DNA of 57,831 nt, from contig DUQI01000095.1 in NCBI GenBank assembly GCA_012837885.1, positions 1-57,831 of the forward strand, written 5' to 3'. Each line of letters opens with the position of its first letter. Within the stretch, counting starts at the first letter, position 1. Positions 9,549 to 18,163 of this stretch are shown piece after piece. This stretch comes from Fastidiosipila sp. Lineage in GTDB: Bacteria > Bacillota > Clostridia > Saccharofermentanales > DTU023. The translations under genes were made by a program, and so were the position numbers. The notes beneath the pieces are model-generated. The model had not been told where the DNA came from, made no database searches, and saw only the letters and a program-made list of their open reading frames with translations.

Positions 9549-10307
9549 TCAACGCTCTCTTTTGGCAAGCCACTGATCGACGGCAAAAGTCGCCACGTCG
9601 TCGGCAAAATATCCGGGCCCGAAGCCTGCGTCGTACCCTAATTCCTTCGCCAACTCATGTGAGATACGTGCTCCGCCGCAGATCAGGACAATGTCCGATC
9701 TCACGCCTTCCGCTTCGAACAGATCGACGATCTCGGTCAAGATGCCAAGATGCGCATCTTTCTGCGTCACGGTCTGCGAGACGAGCACGATGTCTGCTTT
9801 TTCGGAGATCGCCGTGCGCACCAGTTCTTCGGCGCTGACCTGACTGCCGAGATTTATCGCCTCGAGCATCCGGTAGCGTTCCATACCGTAATGGCCGGCA
9901 TAACCTTTCATATTCATAATCGCATCGATACCGACCGTGTGAGCGTCGCTGCCGCAGGCGGCACCGATCACTTTCAACTTACGGCCGATCTTCTCCTCGA
10001 TCAGGTCATCTGTCTCAGCCATCGTTCTCGTCTTCGACTCCACCTTGAAGACGCGTATCTTTTCATAATCAACCGGTACGGTCACTTTTCCGTAGACGAC
10101 GAAGAACGTAAACTGCCCGTCTAGCGGTTTCGTCAAAGCGACCATCACCTCACTGAGTCCGAGGTTCTTTGCGACTTCGGCGGCCGCTGCCTGTGCCCTT
10201 TCATCGGCCGGCACGGGCAAGGTAAAGGAAAGCTGCACCTTACCGTCATTCAGCGTGTCGCCGTAAGGATAAAGACGCGACAGATCGACAGCGAATGCAT
10301 CATGCAT
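9549..10307 (-). CDS. kamE: Lysine 5,6-aminomutase, beta (B12-binding) subunit
   Basis: A 252-aa small subunit of the adenosylcobalamin- and PLP-dependent lysine 5,6-aminomutase, which moves the terminal amino group of beta-lysine to C5. The base-on cobalamin motif DAHTVG places the axial His at residue 123. The PLP Lys lies in MKGYAGHYG at residue 134, about ten positions before the known Lys144 of the clostridial enzyme. The Rossmann-like B12 domain continues to GYDAGFGPGYFADD. The start overlaps the kamD stop by 8 nt. Confidence 0.94.
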   Translation of the reverse strand: MHDAFAVDLSRLYPYGDTLNDGKVQLSFTLPVPADERAQAAAAEVAKNLGLSEVMVALTKPLDGQFTFFVVYGKVTVPVDYEKIRVFKVESKTRTMAETDDLIEEKIGRKLKVIGAACGSDAHTVGIDAIMNMKGYAGHYGMERYRMLEAINLGSQVSAEELVRTAISEKADIVLVSQTVTQKDAHLGILTEIVDLFEAEGVRSDIVLICGGARISHELAKELGYDAGFGPGYFADDVATFAVDQWLAKRER

Positions 10308-11862
10308 GCGGCCACACCTCCTTCATACTAAATATCGGCTCAAACGGATTTGTGTACTCCGTCCGCTTCAGATAGACACCGTCCAGACCTTTACCTCCGT
10401 CGATACGCCGCTTGATGCCGGCGAATGTGCCGCGAGACAGCGCGTTGAAGAGCCCTTCCGACGCGATCTGCTCGAGCAAAGTCACGGCTTCGCCCAACAC
10501 CTCATTTGCGCGCGCCTCCATGCGTCCGCCTGCCTTAAAATCGATCTCGGAAGAAAGTCCGGCAAACGCCGTCTGAATATAGCGTGCATTATCGATCGCC
10601 AAAGCGCGATCGGCGATATGTGGTGTGTGAATCGCCTCGGTCAACATACCGAGCAGGTGTACCCGCTGCCCGGTCAACGTCGTCACAGCGTTAAACAGCG
10701 TATTCTGCACGACACCTTTGAAAATATCACCGGTCATAAACTTCGTCGGCGGCATATATTTCAACGGAGCTTTGGGAAAGATCTGGCGCACGGCCTGCGC
10801 CTGCGCCCACTCATAGAGGAACGAAGATTCGAGCGCAGGATCCATCTCAAATGCGTGGCCGAGTCCGATCTGCTCATCAGGCAGACCGGCACTTTTTGCG
10901 AACTGCTCGTTGATGAACTGCGAGGCAAACACCGTATGGGCCTCTTCGAAGGCGTCGGCCGTGGTCAGATAATTGTCTTCTCCCGTACTGATGATGATCC
11001 CGGCAAAGCCGTTTACCATACGTGAGAAGTATTGGTCGATCAGGGTGCGACGCATGTTGATGTCGCGAAACAAAATACCGTAGAGCGCGTCGTTCAACAT
11101 CACATCGAGCCGTTCCAGGGCGCCCATCACGGCGATTTCCGGCATACAAAGCCCGGAGCAGTAATTGCAGAGACGAATGTAACGGCCGACCTCGGTCGAC
11201 ACCTCATCGAGTGCGGCCCGCATCAACCGGAAATTCTCCTGCGTCGCCATCGTGCCGCCGAAGCCTTCAGTCGTCGCTCCGTACGGCACATAGTCGAGCA
11301 GACTCTGCGCCGTCGTGCGAATGACCGCGATCACATCGGCCCCCTGTCTCGCCGCGGCTTTGGCCTGAACGATATCTTCATAGATATTGCCGGTCGCCAC
11401 AATCACATAGACGAGCGCCTCATTCTCACCGAGTTCTTCGACCCGCTGATCCCTGAACTCACGATTGCGTTTTATCCTGGACACGGCGTCCGTGATCAAT
11501 TTTTGGCGCTTTGTGTCTCGATCGAGCGGATCAAAGGACGGGATATGCGACAGGTCGATGCTTTGATCCGCAATGCCTTCCGCCACCTGTTGAGGTGTGA
11601 GTTGATACGCCGCCGCAGCGTCAAGGATCAGGTTAAAAGCACCGTAACCGATCAATTCGCGCTCGACCAGATGTTCGACGACGACATTCGGATACGGCAC
11701 ACCATGTTGATCGACTCCGTCGATACCGAGAAGTCGACAGATCGAGCGTTCGACCGTTACGGTCGTATGCTGATCGATAAACGTCTGCGTATCACGGGCG
11801 ATAACAGACGCCGCCTCCCTCGCTCTTTTAATCAATGGCTCATTCAATCTGAGCGTTCCCAT
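10300..11862 (-). CDS. kamD: Lysine 5,6-aminomutase, alpha subunit
   Basis: A 520-aa large (TIM-barrel) subunit of lysine 5,6-aminomutase, similar in size to known KamD. Recognisable conserved stretches include VPYGATTEGFGGT, NYCSGLCMPEIA and GEDNYLTTADA. With KamE it converts (3S)-3,6-diaminohexanoate into 3,5-diaminohexanoate. I choose the ATG at 11862 because AGAGGTGG lies 3-4 nt upstream; a GTG five codons earlier is less likely. It overlaps kamC by 23 nt, so translation is coupled to the putative reactivase. Confidence 0.94.
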   Translation of the reverse strand: MGTLRLNEPLIKRAREAASVIARDTQTFIDQHTTVTVERSICRLLGIDGVDQHGVPYPNVVVEHLVERELIGYGAFNLILDAAAAYQLTPQQVAEGIADQSIDLSHIPSFDPLDRDTKRQKLITDAVSRIKRNREFRDQRVEELGENEALVYVIVATGNIYEDIVQAKAAARQGADVIAVIRTTAQSLLDYVPYGATTEGFGGTMATQENFRLMRAALDEVSTEVGRYIRLCNYCSGLCMPEIAVMGALERLDVMLNDALYGILFRDINMRRTLIDQYFSRMVNGFAGIIISTGEDNYLTTADAFEEAHTVFASQFINEQFAKSAGLPDEQIGLGHAFEMDPALESSFLYEWAQAQAVRQIFPKAPLKYMPPTKFMTGDIFKGVVQNTLFNAVTTLTGQRVHLLGMLTEAIHTPHIADRALAIDNARYIQTAFAGLSSEIDFKAGGRMEARANEVLGEAVTLLEQIASEGLFNALSRGTFAGIKRRIDGGKGLDGVYLKRTEYTNPFEPIFSMKEVWPHA

Positions 11863-13324
11863 CTTCCACCTCTTCACTCAATTTGTAACGTTCGACGGTC
11901 TCTAGAATACTTTTTTGCAAACCAAGCCAGCCGGCGATCTCGATCGCTTTGTGTGTCGTGTCTTGTTTACCCGTCACTTCTTTCAAACGGTAATCGACAT
12001 GTTCGGACAAAAGCCGGACGGCATCTTTTTCATCTTTCGGTTCGTCGGTCGGAATCACGATATCGCCGCTCACATAATGACGGTAGGTGCCTTCCGTTTT
12101 CACCTGATAATGGGTCGATAACAAGACAAAAGATGCCTGATCCGAAAGATGAGACGAGAGCCCCGATGTGAGAAGCCGTCCTTCTTCCGGATTCGTGCCG
12201 CGAAACGGTTCGTCGATCACAATCAATGCTTTTTCTTTTTCGGCCAGAGAGACCGCCTTCTTAATCGCGACGACCTCGGCACCGAACGTCGAGAGCCCCT
12301 GTGATCGGTCGCCCTGCACGTCGCCGATGCGTTCGTACGCGTCAAACAGAGGTACGACCGCTTCCTTGGCAAACGGCATGAACCCCATATTCACCAGTAT
12401 CGCGTTCAAGAGCACCGTGTTTAAGGCGACGCTCTTTCCCGACATGTTGGCACCGGTGACCAGGGTCAGTCCGTCTGCGATCGATATATCGAGCGGCGTA
12501 AACGATAGTCCGGCCGTTTTCAGACGAGCCTCCTCTTCCGGGTGAATGACCTCGTCGAAAGATAAACGCGACGACGAAAGACGAGGCACGTCCGGCTTAT
12601 AGTCGGCCGTCAGCATCAGCTTCGACATCTTTAGATCAAGGTCGATCAGTTTTTCCTGATTTTCACGCAGTGAGTCGGCAAAGGGCAGTAGGCTTTCTTC
12701 GAGCCAAAGCAGACTTTTTTCTTCCAGCGCACTTACTCGCTGCTCCGCTGTCTCGACTTTTGCCAAAGCCTTTTCAACAAGCGGCTCATGCACCTCTGAA
12801 AGCGAAAGCTGAATCGCCGCCAAGGCTTTTCTCGCCTCTGCTAATTCAGCGTCATCGAAATCACTGAGAGCGAGACGCACCGGATAGAGATCTTCCAACG
12901 TTCGTTTTCCGTGTAGCAAGGTCAAAACGCGTGTGTGATCTGTCAGCGAAACACCACCGGCAATCAACACCTCCGGCTGTAAAAGAAGGCGCGCTTCCAG
13001 ACTGACATGCTTTTTTAGCAAATAGAGGTCGGCGACGTCGAGTCTTATCTTCGCTTGCATTTTTTTGATCACCGGGACGATATCCCGCAAATCGGAAAGC
13101 GCTGTACGAACGTCACTCCACGCCCTTCTACCTGACGTCATGACTTCATTAAGTCGCTTCATATATTGAAAGTGGCGAATGCGCGCCTGTCGATCCGACT
13201 CGCTGAAATACTCGAGACGAAGCAGCGTTTTTCGGCTGAGTGGCGATGCCGTCTCCACCTGCTCCAAGACATAGGTCAGACCGATCGCCTGACGTTTTTC
13301 GCGATCGAGCGTTAGTTGCTTCAT
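11840..13324 (-). CDS. kamC: MutS-like ATPase, putative lysine 5,6-aminomutase reactivase KamC
   Basis: A 494-aa protein with a C-terminal MutS-type ATPase: Walker A TGANMSGKS, Walker B ALIVIDEPFRGTNP and a following LLSTHYQ segment. It lacks the mismatch-recognition domain of true MutS. The middle is a long helical region resembling the MutS core and clamp. It sits between kamB and kamD, with overlaps on both sides. By family naming (KamC) it is thought to help reactivate the B12 enzyme KamDE, probably by exchanging damaged cofactor. That role is an inference from context and names, not from motif chemistry. Confidence 0.82.
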   Translation of the reverse strand: MKQLTLDREKRQAIGLTYVLEQVETASPLSRKTLLRLEYFSESDRQARIRHFQYMKRLNEVMTSGRRAWSDVRTALSDLRDIVPVIKKMQAKIRLDVADLYLLKKHVSLEARLLLQPEVLIAGGVSLTDHTRVLTLLHGKRTLEDLYPVRLALSDFDDAELAEARKALAAIQLSLSEVHEPLVEKALAKVETAEQRVSALEEKSLLWLEESLLPFADSLRENQEKLIDLDLKMSKLMLTADYKPDVPRLSSSRLSFDEVIHPEEEARLKTAGLSFTPLDISIADGLTLVTGANMSGKSVALNTVLLNAILVNMGFMPFAKEAVVPLFDAYERIGDVQGDRSQGLSTFGAEVVAIKKAVSLAEKEKALIVIDEPFRGTNPEEGRLLTSGLSSHLSDQASFVLLSTHYQVKTEGTYRHYVSGDIVIPTDEPKDEKDAVRLLSEHVDYRLKEVTGKQDTTHKAIEIAGWLGLQKSILETVERYKLSEEVEDGNAQIE

Positions 13325-14250
13325 AATGCCCTCCCTATGCTCGGTGTGACGTCCAACTTCAGAATCGGCACGTCCGTGAACTGACTCAATGCCTGCATGT
13401 ACGGTGTAGACGAGGCGATCGCATTGTCTTCGCGTTTCGGATTAAACACGAGTGCAACGAGCGTTGCACCTCTTTTCGCTCTTAACGCAATCCGCCGCTT
13501 GGCAAGCTCACGCCGCATCGTCTCCCCTATAAAACAATTTGCCCTATCCGAGAGCAAAAGCGTCATGTCTTTTTTTAGATGAGACGAAAGTAAGGTCGCC
13601 ACGTCACCGTCGGTCACGGCTCCATCCAATAAAATAGTGTCCGCCGGATCGTCTTCCCCGCTGACGAGCGGGATCGAGAGCCAGGCAAATTGTCGTTCGA
13701 TCCGTCGCACCAGTTGAGACGGATGGTCGTTTTCGGCACTGACCGAGAGAATCACCGAATCGGCGTAGGAAAACGCTGCATTGCCTTTTCTGCCGAGGGC
13801 ACCGTCGACGATAAAAAGCGGCTTTGCGAGTTCATGCCTGATATATGCGTTAATGTCAATAAGGTCAGCCAAGGAGACCGGTCCCGATAGTTCGATAAAC
13901 CCGGCATGCTTGGCGCGGATTAAGACCGGCGGACCGAAGAGTGTGTCGTGCGAGAAGCACTCGATCACTTCGGGATCCACAGTCGCACGCCGTAAAAACG
14001 CTTGACTCGTCACTGCATACATACCGGGAAACAGATACACCCTCGGCTTTACTTTTCCACTCAAACGATCCTTATCTTCGCCGTCGAAGCCGGCCGACGT
14101 CAAAACGAGTGATCGATCGACATCCCGATACGCATAGATGAGCGCATTTAATACGCTCGTCTTACCGGCGTTTTTACCGCTACCGATGAGCGCAAGCGAC
14201 TTGGCGTCAGCCGTCACCTGTAAAAGCGTGTCGAGATTGCTTCGCATCAA
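13321..14250 (-). CDS. kamB: P-loop protein KamB, putative aminomutase reactivase subunit
   Basis: A 309-aa protein starting with a Walker A loop GSGKNAGKTS near residues 23-32. The rest shows alternating strands and helices (LFIVDGALGRKGNA) but no strong family signature by eye. It overlaps kamA by 4 nt (ATGA) and kamC by 4 nt. In other lysine fermenters the equivalent gene is called KamB and is taken as the partner of KamC in KamDE reactivation. Function is inferred from position only. Confidence 0.72.
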   Translation of the reverse strand: MMRSNLDTLLQVTADAKSLALIGSGKNAGKTSVLNALIYAYRDVDRSLVLTSAGFDGEDKDRLSGKVKPRVYLFPGMYAVTSQAFLRRATVDPEVIECFSHDTLFGPPVLIRAKHAGFIELSGPVSLADLIDINAYIRHELAKPLFIVDGALGRKGNAAFSYADSVILSVSAENDHPSQLVRRIERQFAWLSIPLVSGEDDPADTILLDGAVTDGDVATLLSSHLKKDMTLLLSDRANCFIGETMRRELAKRRIALRAKRGATLVALVFNPKREDNAIASSTPYMQALSQFTDVPILKLDVTPSIGRAL

Positions 14251-15545
14251 TAATAGACCTTCGTTCCGTCGCTCTTTTCTTTCCTGTGCAACTTCGTCGG
14301 TTCAAGTGTGATCGCGTTACCCTGCAAGAGCCCCGAGACACCGACCATCTCGACTTTTGAGAACTCATCCTGGCAAGTCGGACAGTGGCAGACGCTGTCT
14401 CTGACAGCCGGCTGCGTATAGGTCGTGATCACACCTTCGTAGTTTCGCAAAACGATCCGTTCCGGACTCTGCGTGATGACATAATCCGGCATCACCGGGA
14501 TTTTGCCGCCGCCGCCCGGCGCATCGACGACGAAGGTCGGCACACAAAAACCGGACGTATGGCCGCGCAGCCCCTCGATGATCTCAACACCTTTCGATAC
14601 CGGCGTCCTGAAATGCGCCGTACCCTGCGAGAGGTCACATTGATAGAGATAGTAGGGACGGACGCGGATCCAGGCCAGACCGTTGACGAGCTCGCGCATC
14701 ACGTGCACGCAGTCGTTGATCCCTCTCAACAACACCGACTGATTACCGACTGCGATGCCGCCGTCGGCCAGTTTGGCACAGGCCGCTTTGCTGTCCAGCG
14801 TAAACTCGGCCGGATGATTGAAATGGGTGTTGACCATGATCGGCTGGTATTTCTTCAGCATGGCGATCAGTTCCGGCGTGATCCTCTGCGGCATGACGAC
14901 CGGTGTTCTGGTCCCGATCCGGATGATTTCAACGTGCGGGATCTCGCGCAGTTTTTTGATGATATCTTCCAGTCTGTCGTCGCTCATGAGGAACGGATCA
15001 CCGCCTGAGAGTAATACGTCGCGGATCATCGGTTTGCTTTTGATATACTCGATCCCCTGATCGACGATGGACATCGAAAGGGCACTGTCCTTCGCTCCGG
15101 CCATGCGCCTTCTCGTACAGTGACGGCAGTACATCGAACACATATCGGTCAACAAGAACAAGACGCGATCGGGATAACGATGAGTCAGCCCCGGCACCGG
15201 TGAATCTTCATCTTCATGCAACGGATCGACGAGATCGGCGACACTCAAAACGGCCTCTTTAGAAGTCGGAATCGCCTGCGCTCTGACCGGATCGTGCGGA
15301 TCTTCCGGATCGATCAAGGTCAGATAATACGGCGTAATCGCCATGCGGAAGACTTCTAAGGCTTCTCTTGCGCCTTTTTCTTCTTCTTCGCTCAAGGTCA
15401 TCAACGACTTCAGCTCGTCGACACTCGAGATTCTATTTCGCACCTGCCAGTGCCAGTCATTCCACTCTTCATCCGTAACGTCCGGGAACATATTATGCCG
15501 TCTTTCACCGGCAGCCAGGTTCAGATATTTCAAATCTGCATTCAT
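14247..15545 (-). CDS. kamA: L-lysine 2,3-aminomutase
   Basis: A 432-aa radical SAM and PLP enzyme that converts L-lysine to L-beta-lysine, the first pathway step. The SAM cluster motif is CSMYCRHC (C-x3-C-x2-C). The PLP-binding Lys is in PGGGGKIP, and C-terminal CHCPTC cysteines match the zinc site of the family. I choose the ATG at 15545, with GGAGGAG upstream and 17 nt after kdd. The track start eight residues earlier would overlap kdd. The gene sits just before kamB and kamC. Confidence 0.96.
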   Translation of the reverse strand: MNADLKYLNLAAGERRHNMFPDVTDEEWNDWHWQVRNRISSVDELKSLMTLSEEEEKGAREALEVFRMAITPYYLTLIDPEDPHDPVRAQAIPTSKEAVLSVADLVDPLHEDEDSPVPGLTHRYPDRVLFLLTDMCSMYCRHCTRRRMAGAKDSALSMSIVDQGIEYIKSKPMIRDVLLSGGDPFLMSDDRLEDIIKKLREIPHVEIIRIGTRTPVVMPQRITPELIAMLKKYQPIMVNTHFNHPAEFTLDSKAACAKLADGGIAVGNQSVLLRGINDCVHVMRELVNGLAWIRVRPYYLYQCDLSQGTAHFRTPVSKGVEIIEGLRGHTSGFCVPTFVVDAPGGGGKIPVMPDYVITQSPERIVLRNYEGVITTYTQPAVRDSVCHCPTCQDEFSKVEMVGVSGLLQGNAITLEPTKLHRKEKSDGTKVYY

Positions 15546-15562
15546 GCGCTTCTCCTCCACGC

Positions 15563-16600
15563 TTAGCAATAGACGCTTTCAAACCGATCACGGAGCGGTT
15601 TTTCACGGCGTAATAATTCGATGGTGTAGTCGGCATGACCTTTCGTATAGCCGTTGCCGATCAGCATGGAGACGTCCTTGCCGACACCTTCAGCACCCAG
15701 GGCGGCTTTCGTGAATGATGTAGCCATGCTGAAAAAGTAGACGATGCCCCCGTCTTTGACCGGTAAAATAGCGCTCATCTCCGAACCGGGTGCATTCACG
15801 GTGACCACCGCGACGTCGTACTCCGCTTGACCATTGGCTGAGAGCGCCTTTTCCAGTACCTCACCGGCCGCTGTCGCATCGACCGCAAAGTAATGGTCGA
15901 GATACCCGTGCTGGAGTAAAAAGTCACCGCCGTTTTCATATAGATCACAGCCGACGACGACGCCGTCCTCACCGGCTTTTTCCTTGGCCACGGCAGCGCA
16001 GAGCGTACCGCTCTTGCCGGCCGTACCAACGATCAGGACGTGTTGTCCGGCGCTGACCAGTTTGGCCATCTGCGCCGGGGCACCGGCGACATCGAGCGCC
16101 GCGAGCGCCACGCTCTCGGACAGATCATCCGGCAATTTGGCGTAGATGCCGCTTTCAAAAAGGATCGCCTGACCGACAATATCAACGCGGTCGATCGCCT
16201 TTTTAATACCGACGATTCTTTCTATCTTCAACGGTGTAAGAGACAACGAGACGAGGGTCGCGATCTTGTCGCCCGGCAGAAGGTCAATCTTTCCCTCGAG
16301 GCTTTTTCCGATCTTGGACACCCGCCCGATCAGCATACCGCCGGATCCGGTGACCGGGTTTTGCATCTTGCCTCGCTCATTGACGATTTCCATTATTTTT
16401 GCTGCTATCTTTTCTTCGTCGCCGGCGGCTTCTTCGCTCAACTGACGAAAGCTCGCGGAGTCAATATTCAGTGCATCGACATCGATCAGAATCTCGTTGT
16501 CATAAATCGTCATGTCATTCGCAATCACATCGGCGGCCTGCGGCAATACGCCTTTGGGTGACAAGACGCGATGCAGTCCATATTTCGATCCCTGTTTCAT
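15563..16600 (-). CDS. kdd: L-erythro-3,5-diaminohexanoate dehydrogenase
   Basis: A 345-aa NAD(P)-dependent enzyme that oxidatively deaminates 3,5-diaminohexanoate to 3-keto-5-aminohexanoate. The N-terminus KYGLHRVLSPKGVLPQ is characteristic of Kdd. A nucleotide-binding stretch HVLIVGTAGKSGTL lies near residues 187-200, and the C-terminal IGNGYTKGHADYT is also typical. It overlaps kce by 4 nt. The pathway position between KamDE and Kce agrees with its place in the operon. Confidence 0.94.
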   Translation of the reverse strand: MKQGSKYGLHRVLSPKGVLPQAADVIANDMTIYDNEILIDVDALNIDSASFRQLSEEAAGDEEKIAAKIMEIVNERGKMQNPVTGSGGMLIGRVSKIGKSLEGKIDLLPGDKIATLVSLSLTPLKIERIVGIKKAIDRVDIVGQAILFESGIYAKLPDDLSESVALAALDVAGAPAQMAKLVSAGQHVLIVGTAGKSGTLCAAVAKEKAGEDGVVVGCDLYENGGDFLLQHGYLDHYFAVDATAAGEVLEKALSANGQAEYDVAVVTVNAPGSEMSAILPVKDGGIVYFFSMATSFTKAALGAEGVGKDVSMLIGNGYTKGHADYTIELLRREKPLRDRFESVYC

Positions 16601-17424
16601 ACACGCTCCTTCATTCCGATGATCGCTCGCGCCTCATCAGGCGTAGCGATCTCGCGTTGCAACGAACGCGCTATGTCTGCGATACGTCTGACAAAATCAG
16701 CGTTGCCTTCGCCCAAAACGCCTTTTTTCAGATAGATATTGTCTTCGAATCCGACCCGGACATGGCCGCCGAGCAGTATGCTCTGTACGTTCATCGTGAG
16801 CTGCCCGCGACCGATACCGGATACGGTAAAGGTCGAGCCGGCAGGTAACGATTCGACGAGGAACAAAAGATCGCGCGGTGTCGCGGCGATTCCGCCGTTC
16901 ACACCCATCACCAGGTTGAAGTGAAGCGGAGCGACGATCAGGCCTTTTCGATGCAGACGGATAACCATGTCGATCATGCCCTTGTCGAATATCTCGAGTT
17001 CCGGGAAAACAGCCATCTGCTGCATGCGCTCGGCCATTTGAATGATCATGTTTTCGGTGTTGACGAAAATCTCATCGCCGCCGAAATTCACCGTGCCGCA
17101 ATCGAGACTCGCCATCTCAGGCGCCAGATCCAAGACTTCAATCCGCTCCTCTAGCGTCATGCCGGTCGCGCCTCCGGTCGATACCTGCAAGATCGTCTCG
17201 GGACACGCCTCGCGGATCGCTTCCAGCACTTCTTCGTAGCGTCTTTTGCTCTGTGTCGGTGTGCCGTCGTCTTCGCGGACATGAATGTGCAAAACAGCCG
17301 CCCCGGCTTCTACCGACGCTTTGGCTTCCCTAACCATTTCCGACACCGCATAAGGAACCTTAGGATTGTGCTCCTTGGTTACTTCGGCACCGCAGATCGC
17401 TGCCGTAATAATCAGTTTTTCCAT
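16597..17424 (-). CDS. kce: 3-keto-5-aminohexanoate cleavage enzyme
   Basis: A 275-aa BKACE (DUF849) family enzyme. It condenses 3-keto-5-aminohexanoate with acetyl-CoA, releasing acetoacetate and L-3-aminobutyryl-CoA. The zinc ligands His46 and His48 are in LHIHVRE, matching the numbering known for Kce, and a third candidate Glu lies in VGFEDN near residue 227. The TIM-barrel length is standard. It is 4 nt after kal and overlaps kdd. Other BKACE members use different beta-keto acids, but the operon makes Kce the clear assignment. Confidence 0.95.
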   Translation of the reverse strand: MEKLIITAAICGAEVTKEHNPKVPYAVSEMVREAKASVEAGAAVLHIHVREDDGTPTQSKRRYEEVLEAIREACPETILQVSTGGATGMTLEERIEVLDLAPEMASLDCGTVNFGGDEIFVNTENMIIQMAERMQQMAVFPELEIFDKGMIDMVIRLHRKGLIVAPLHFNLVMGVNGGIAATPRDLLFLVESLPAGSTFTVSGIGRGQLTMNVQSILLGGHVRVGFEDNIYLKKGVLGEGNADFVRRIADIARSLQREIATPDEARAIIGMKERV

Positions 17425-17428
17425 GCCG

Positions 17429-17821
17429 TTAGTCTCCCGTCAAACGTTGTCTGTCGACCGGTGTCACACAGACGCCTCGCGCTGTCAGCACAACAATCGG
17501 TTCGTCCAATACCTCGGCTGCACTGTCGGAGACGTCAGGCAAAGGTACGGCGATTTTCTTGACAGAAAATTCCATCGTACGGGACGAATTGCCTTCAGCG
17601 ACTATTTCCCCTTCAGCTTCGAGAAACTCACCGGCGTAAACAGGCGCTAAAAACTGCACGTCCGTATAGGCGCGAAACAGTCCTTCATCGCCATCGCGCT
17701 CGATAAGTAAGTAGGTGGCGACATCGCCGAGCAAGGCGAGTAGTCTCGCACCGTCGACGAGATTGCCTCCGTAATGTGCATCCGACTGATTCATGCGGAG
17801 CCTGATCGAAAACTTGGCCAT
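17429..17821 (-). CDS. kal: 3-aminobutyryl-CoA ammonia-lyase
   Basis: A 130-aa hotdog-fold protein that eliminates ammonia from 3-aminobutyryl-CoA to give crotonyl-CoA. The start [10 protein letters not shown] followed by [16 protein letters not shown] fits known Kal. I choose the ATG at 17821: AGAGGGGGAT lies just upstream, and the longer track ORF would read through the riboswitch. It is the first gene of the twelve-gene operon and the one directly controlled by the leader terminator. Confidence 0.93.
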   Translation of the reverse strand: MAKFSIRLRMNQSDAHYGGNLVDGARLLALLGDVATYLLIERDGDEGLFRAYTDVQFLAPVYAGEFLEAEGEIVAEGNSSRTMEFSVKKIAVPLPDVSDSAAEVLDEPIVVLTARGVCVTPVDRQRLTGD

Positions 17822-17849
17822 AGATAATCCCCCTCTATCTTTACGGCGT

Positions 17850-17884
17850 AAAAAAACGCCATCTGATCCATCCATCAAATAGCG
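17850..17884 (-). terminator. Riboswitch-controlled intrinsic terminator
   Basis: An 11-bp stem pairs CGCTATTTGAT with ATCAGATGGCG around loop GGATGG, followed by seven T. The 5' arm contains CTATTT, which is also the 3' strand of aptamer helix P1. Terminator and ligand-bound aptamer are therefore mutually exclusive. A second small hairpin (GGCGT/ACGCC) can form only after read-through. Confidence 0.85.
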
Positions 17885-18036
17885 CTCCGTGTAGCACACG
17901 ACAGTGGCCGCTGTTGTCGCGAACCACCAGAGTTGACACCGGGACAATGTGTCATCCCTTCGGCGACCGGCACTTCACCGCTTCCCACCTTGCCCCGGTG
18001 ATCGGAATTGGATACCCGCAGATCGCTCCTCTACTT
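17877..18036 (-). promoter_or_regulatory. Lysine riboswitch (L-box), predicted ON switch
   Basis: On the minus strand, conserved L-box blocks appear in order: GTAGAGGAGCGATC at the 5' side of P1/P2, GTCGCCGAAGG in the core (17967-17957), CTGGTGGTTCGC, GGCCACTGTCG, and the closing CGGAGCGCTATTT. These match the lysC leader pattern of Bacillus subtilis block by block. P1 pairs AAGTAG (18036-18031) with CTATTT (17882-17877). Because P1 uses part of the terminator 5' arm, lysine binding should prevent termination and turn on lysine catabolism. I compared from memory; no covariance search was run. Confidence 0.88.
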
Positions 18037-18059
18037 CTTTTATTCAATTATGCATACAC

Positions 18060-18089
18060 ATAATAACGGACAAAAGGGACAAATGACAA
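18060..18089 (-). promoter_or_regulatory. Promoter of lysine fermentation operon
   Basis: On the minus strand TTGTCA (-35) and TATTAT (-10), 18 bp apart, lie about 25 nt before helix P1 of the riboswitch. Both boxes match the housekeeping consensus at five of six positions. The divergent mutY gene starts about 70 nt away. Confidence 0.7.
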
Positions 18090-18163
18090 CACCAAATAAG
18101 AGAAAATATCAACACATTGATGAATACCGGCAAGCGGGATAAAAGATGCTACACTGACCGGTG

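Noticed and set aside
11032-12171. 379-aa plus-strand ORF
   Set aside because: It is antisense to kamD and kamC, with Arg/His-rich composition typical of shadow frames.
17822-17947. N-terminal extension of kal in the track ORF
   Set aside because: It reads through the riboswitch terminator and aptamer; the ATG at 17821 has its own ribosome binding site.
17880-18040. Cobalamin riboswitch before the B12-dependent pathway
   Set aside because: No B12-box was seen; the conserved blocks match the lysine class instead.
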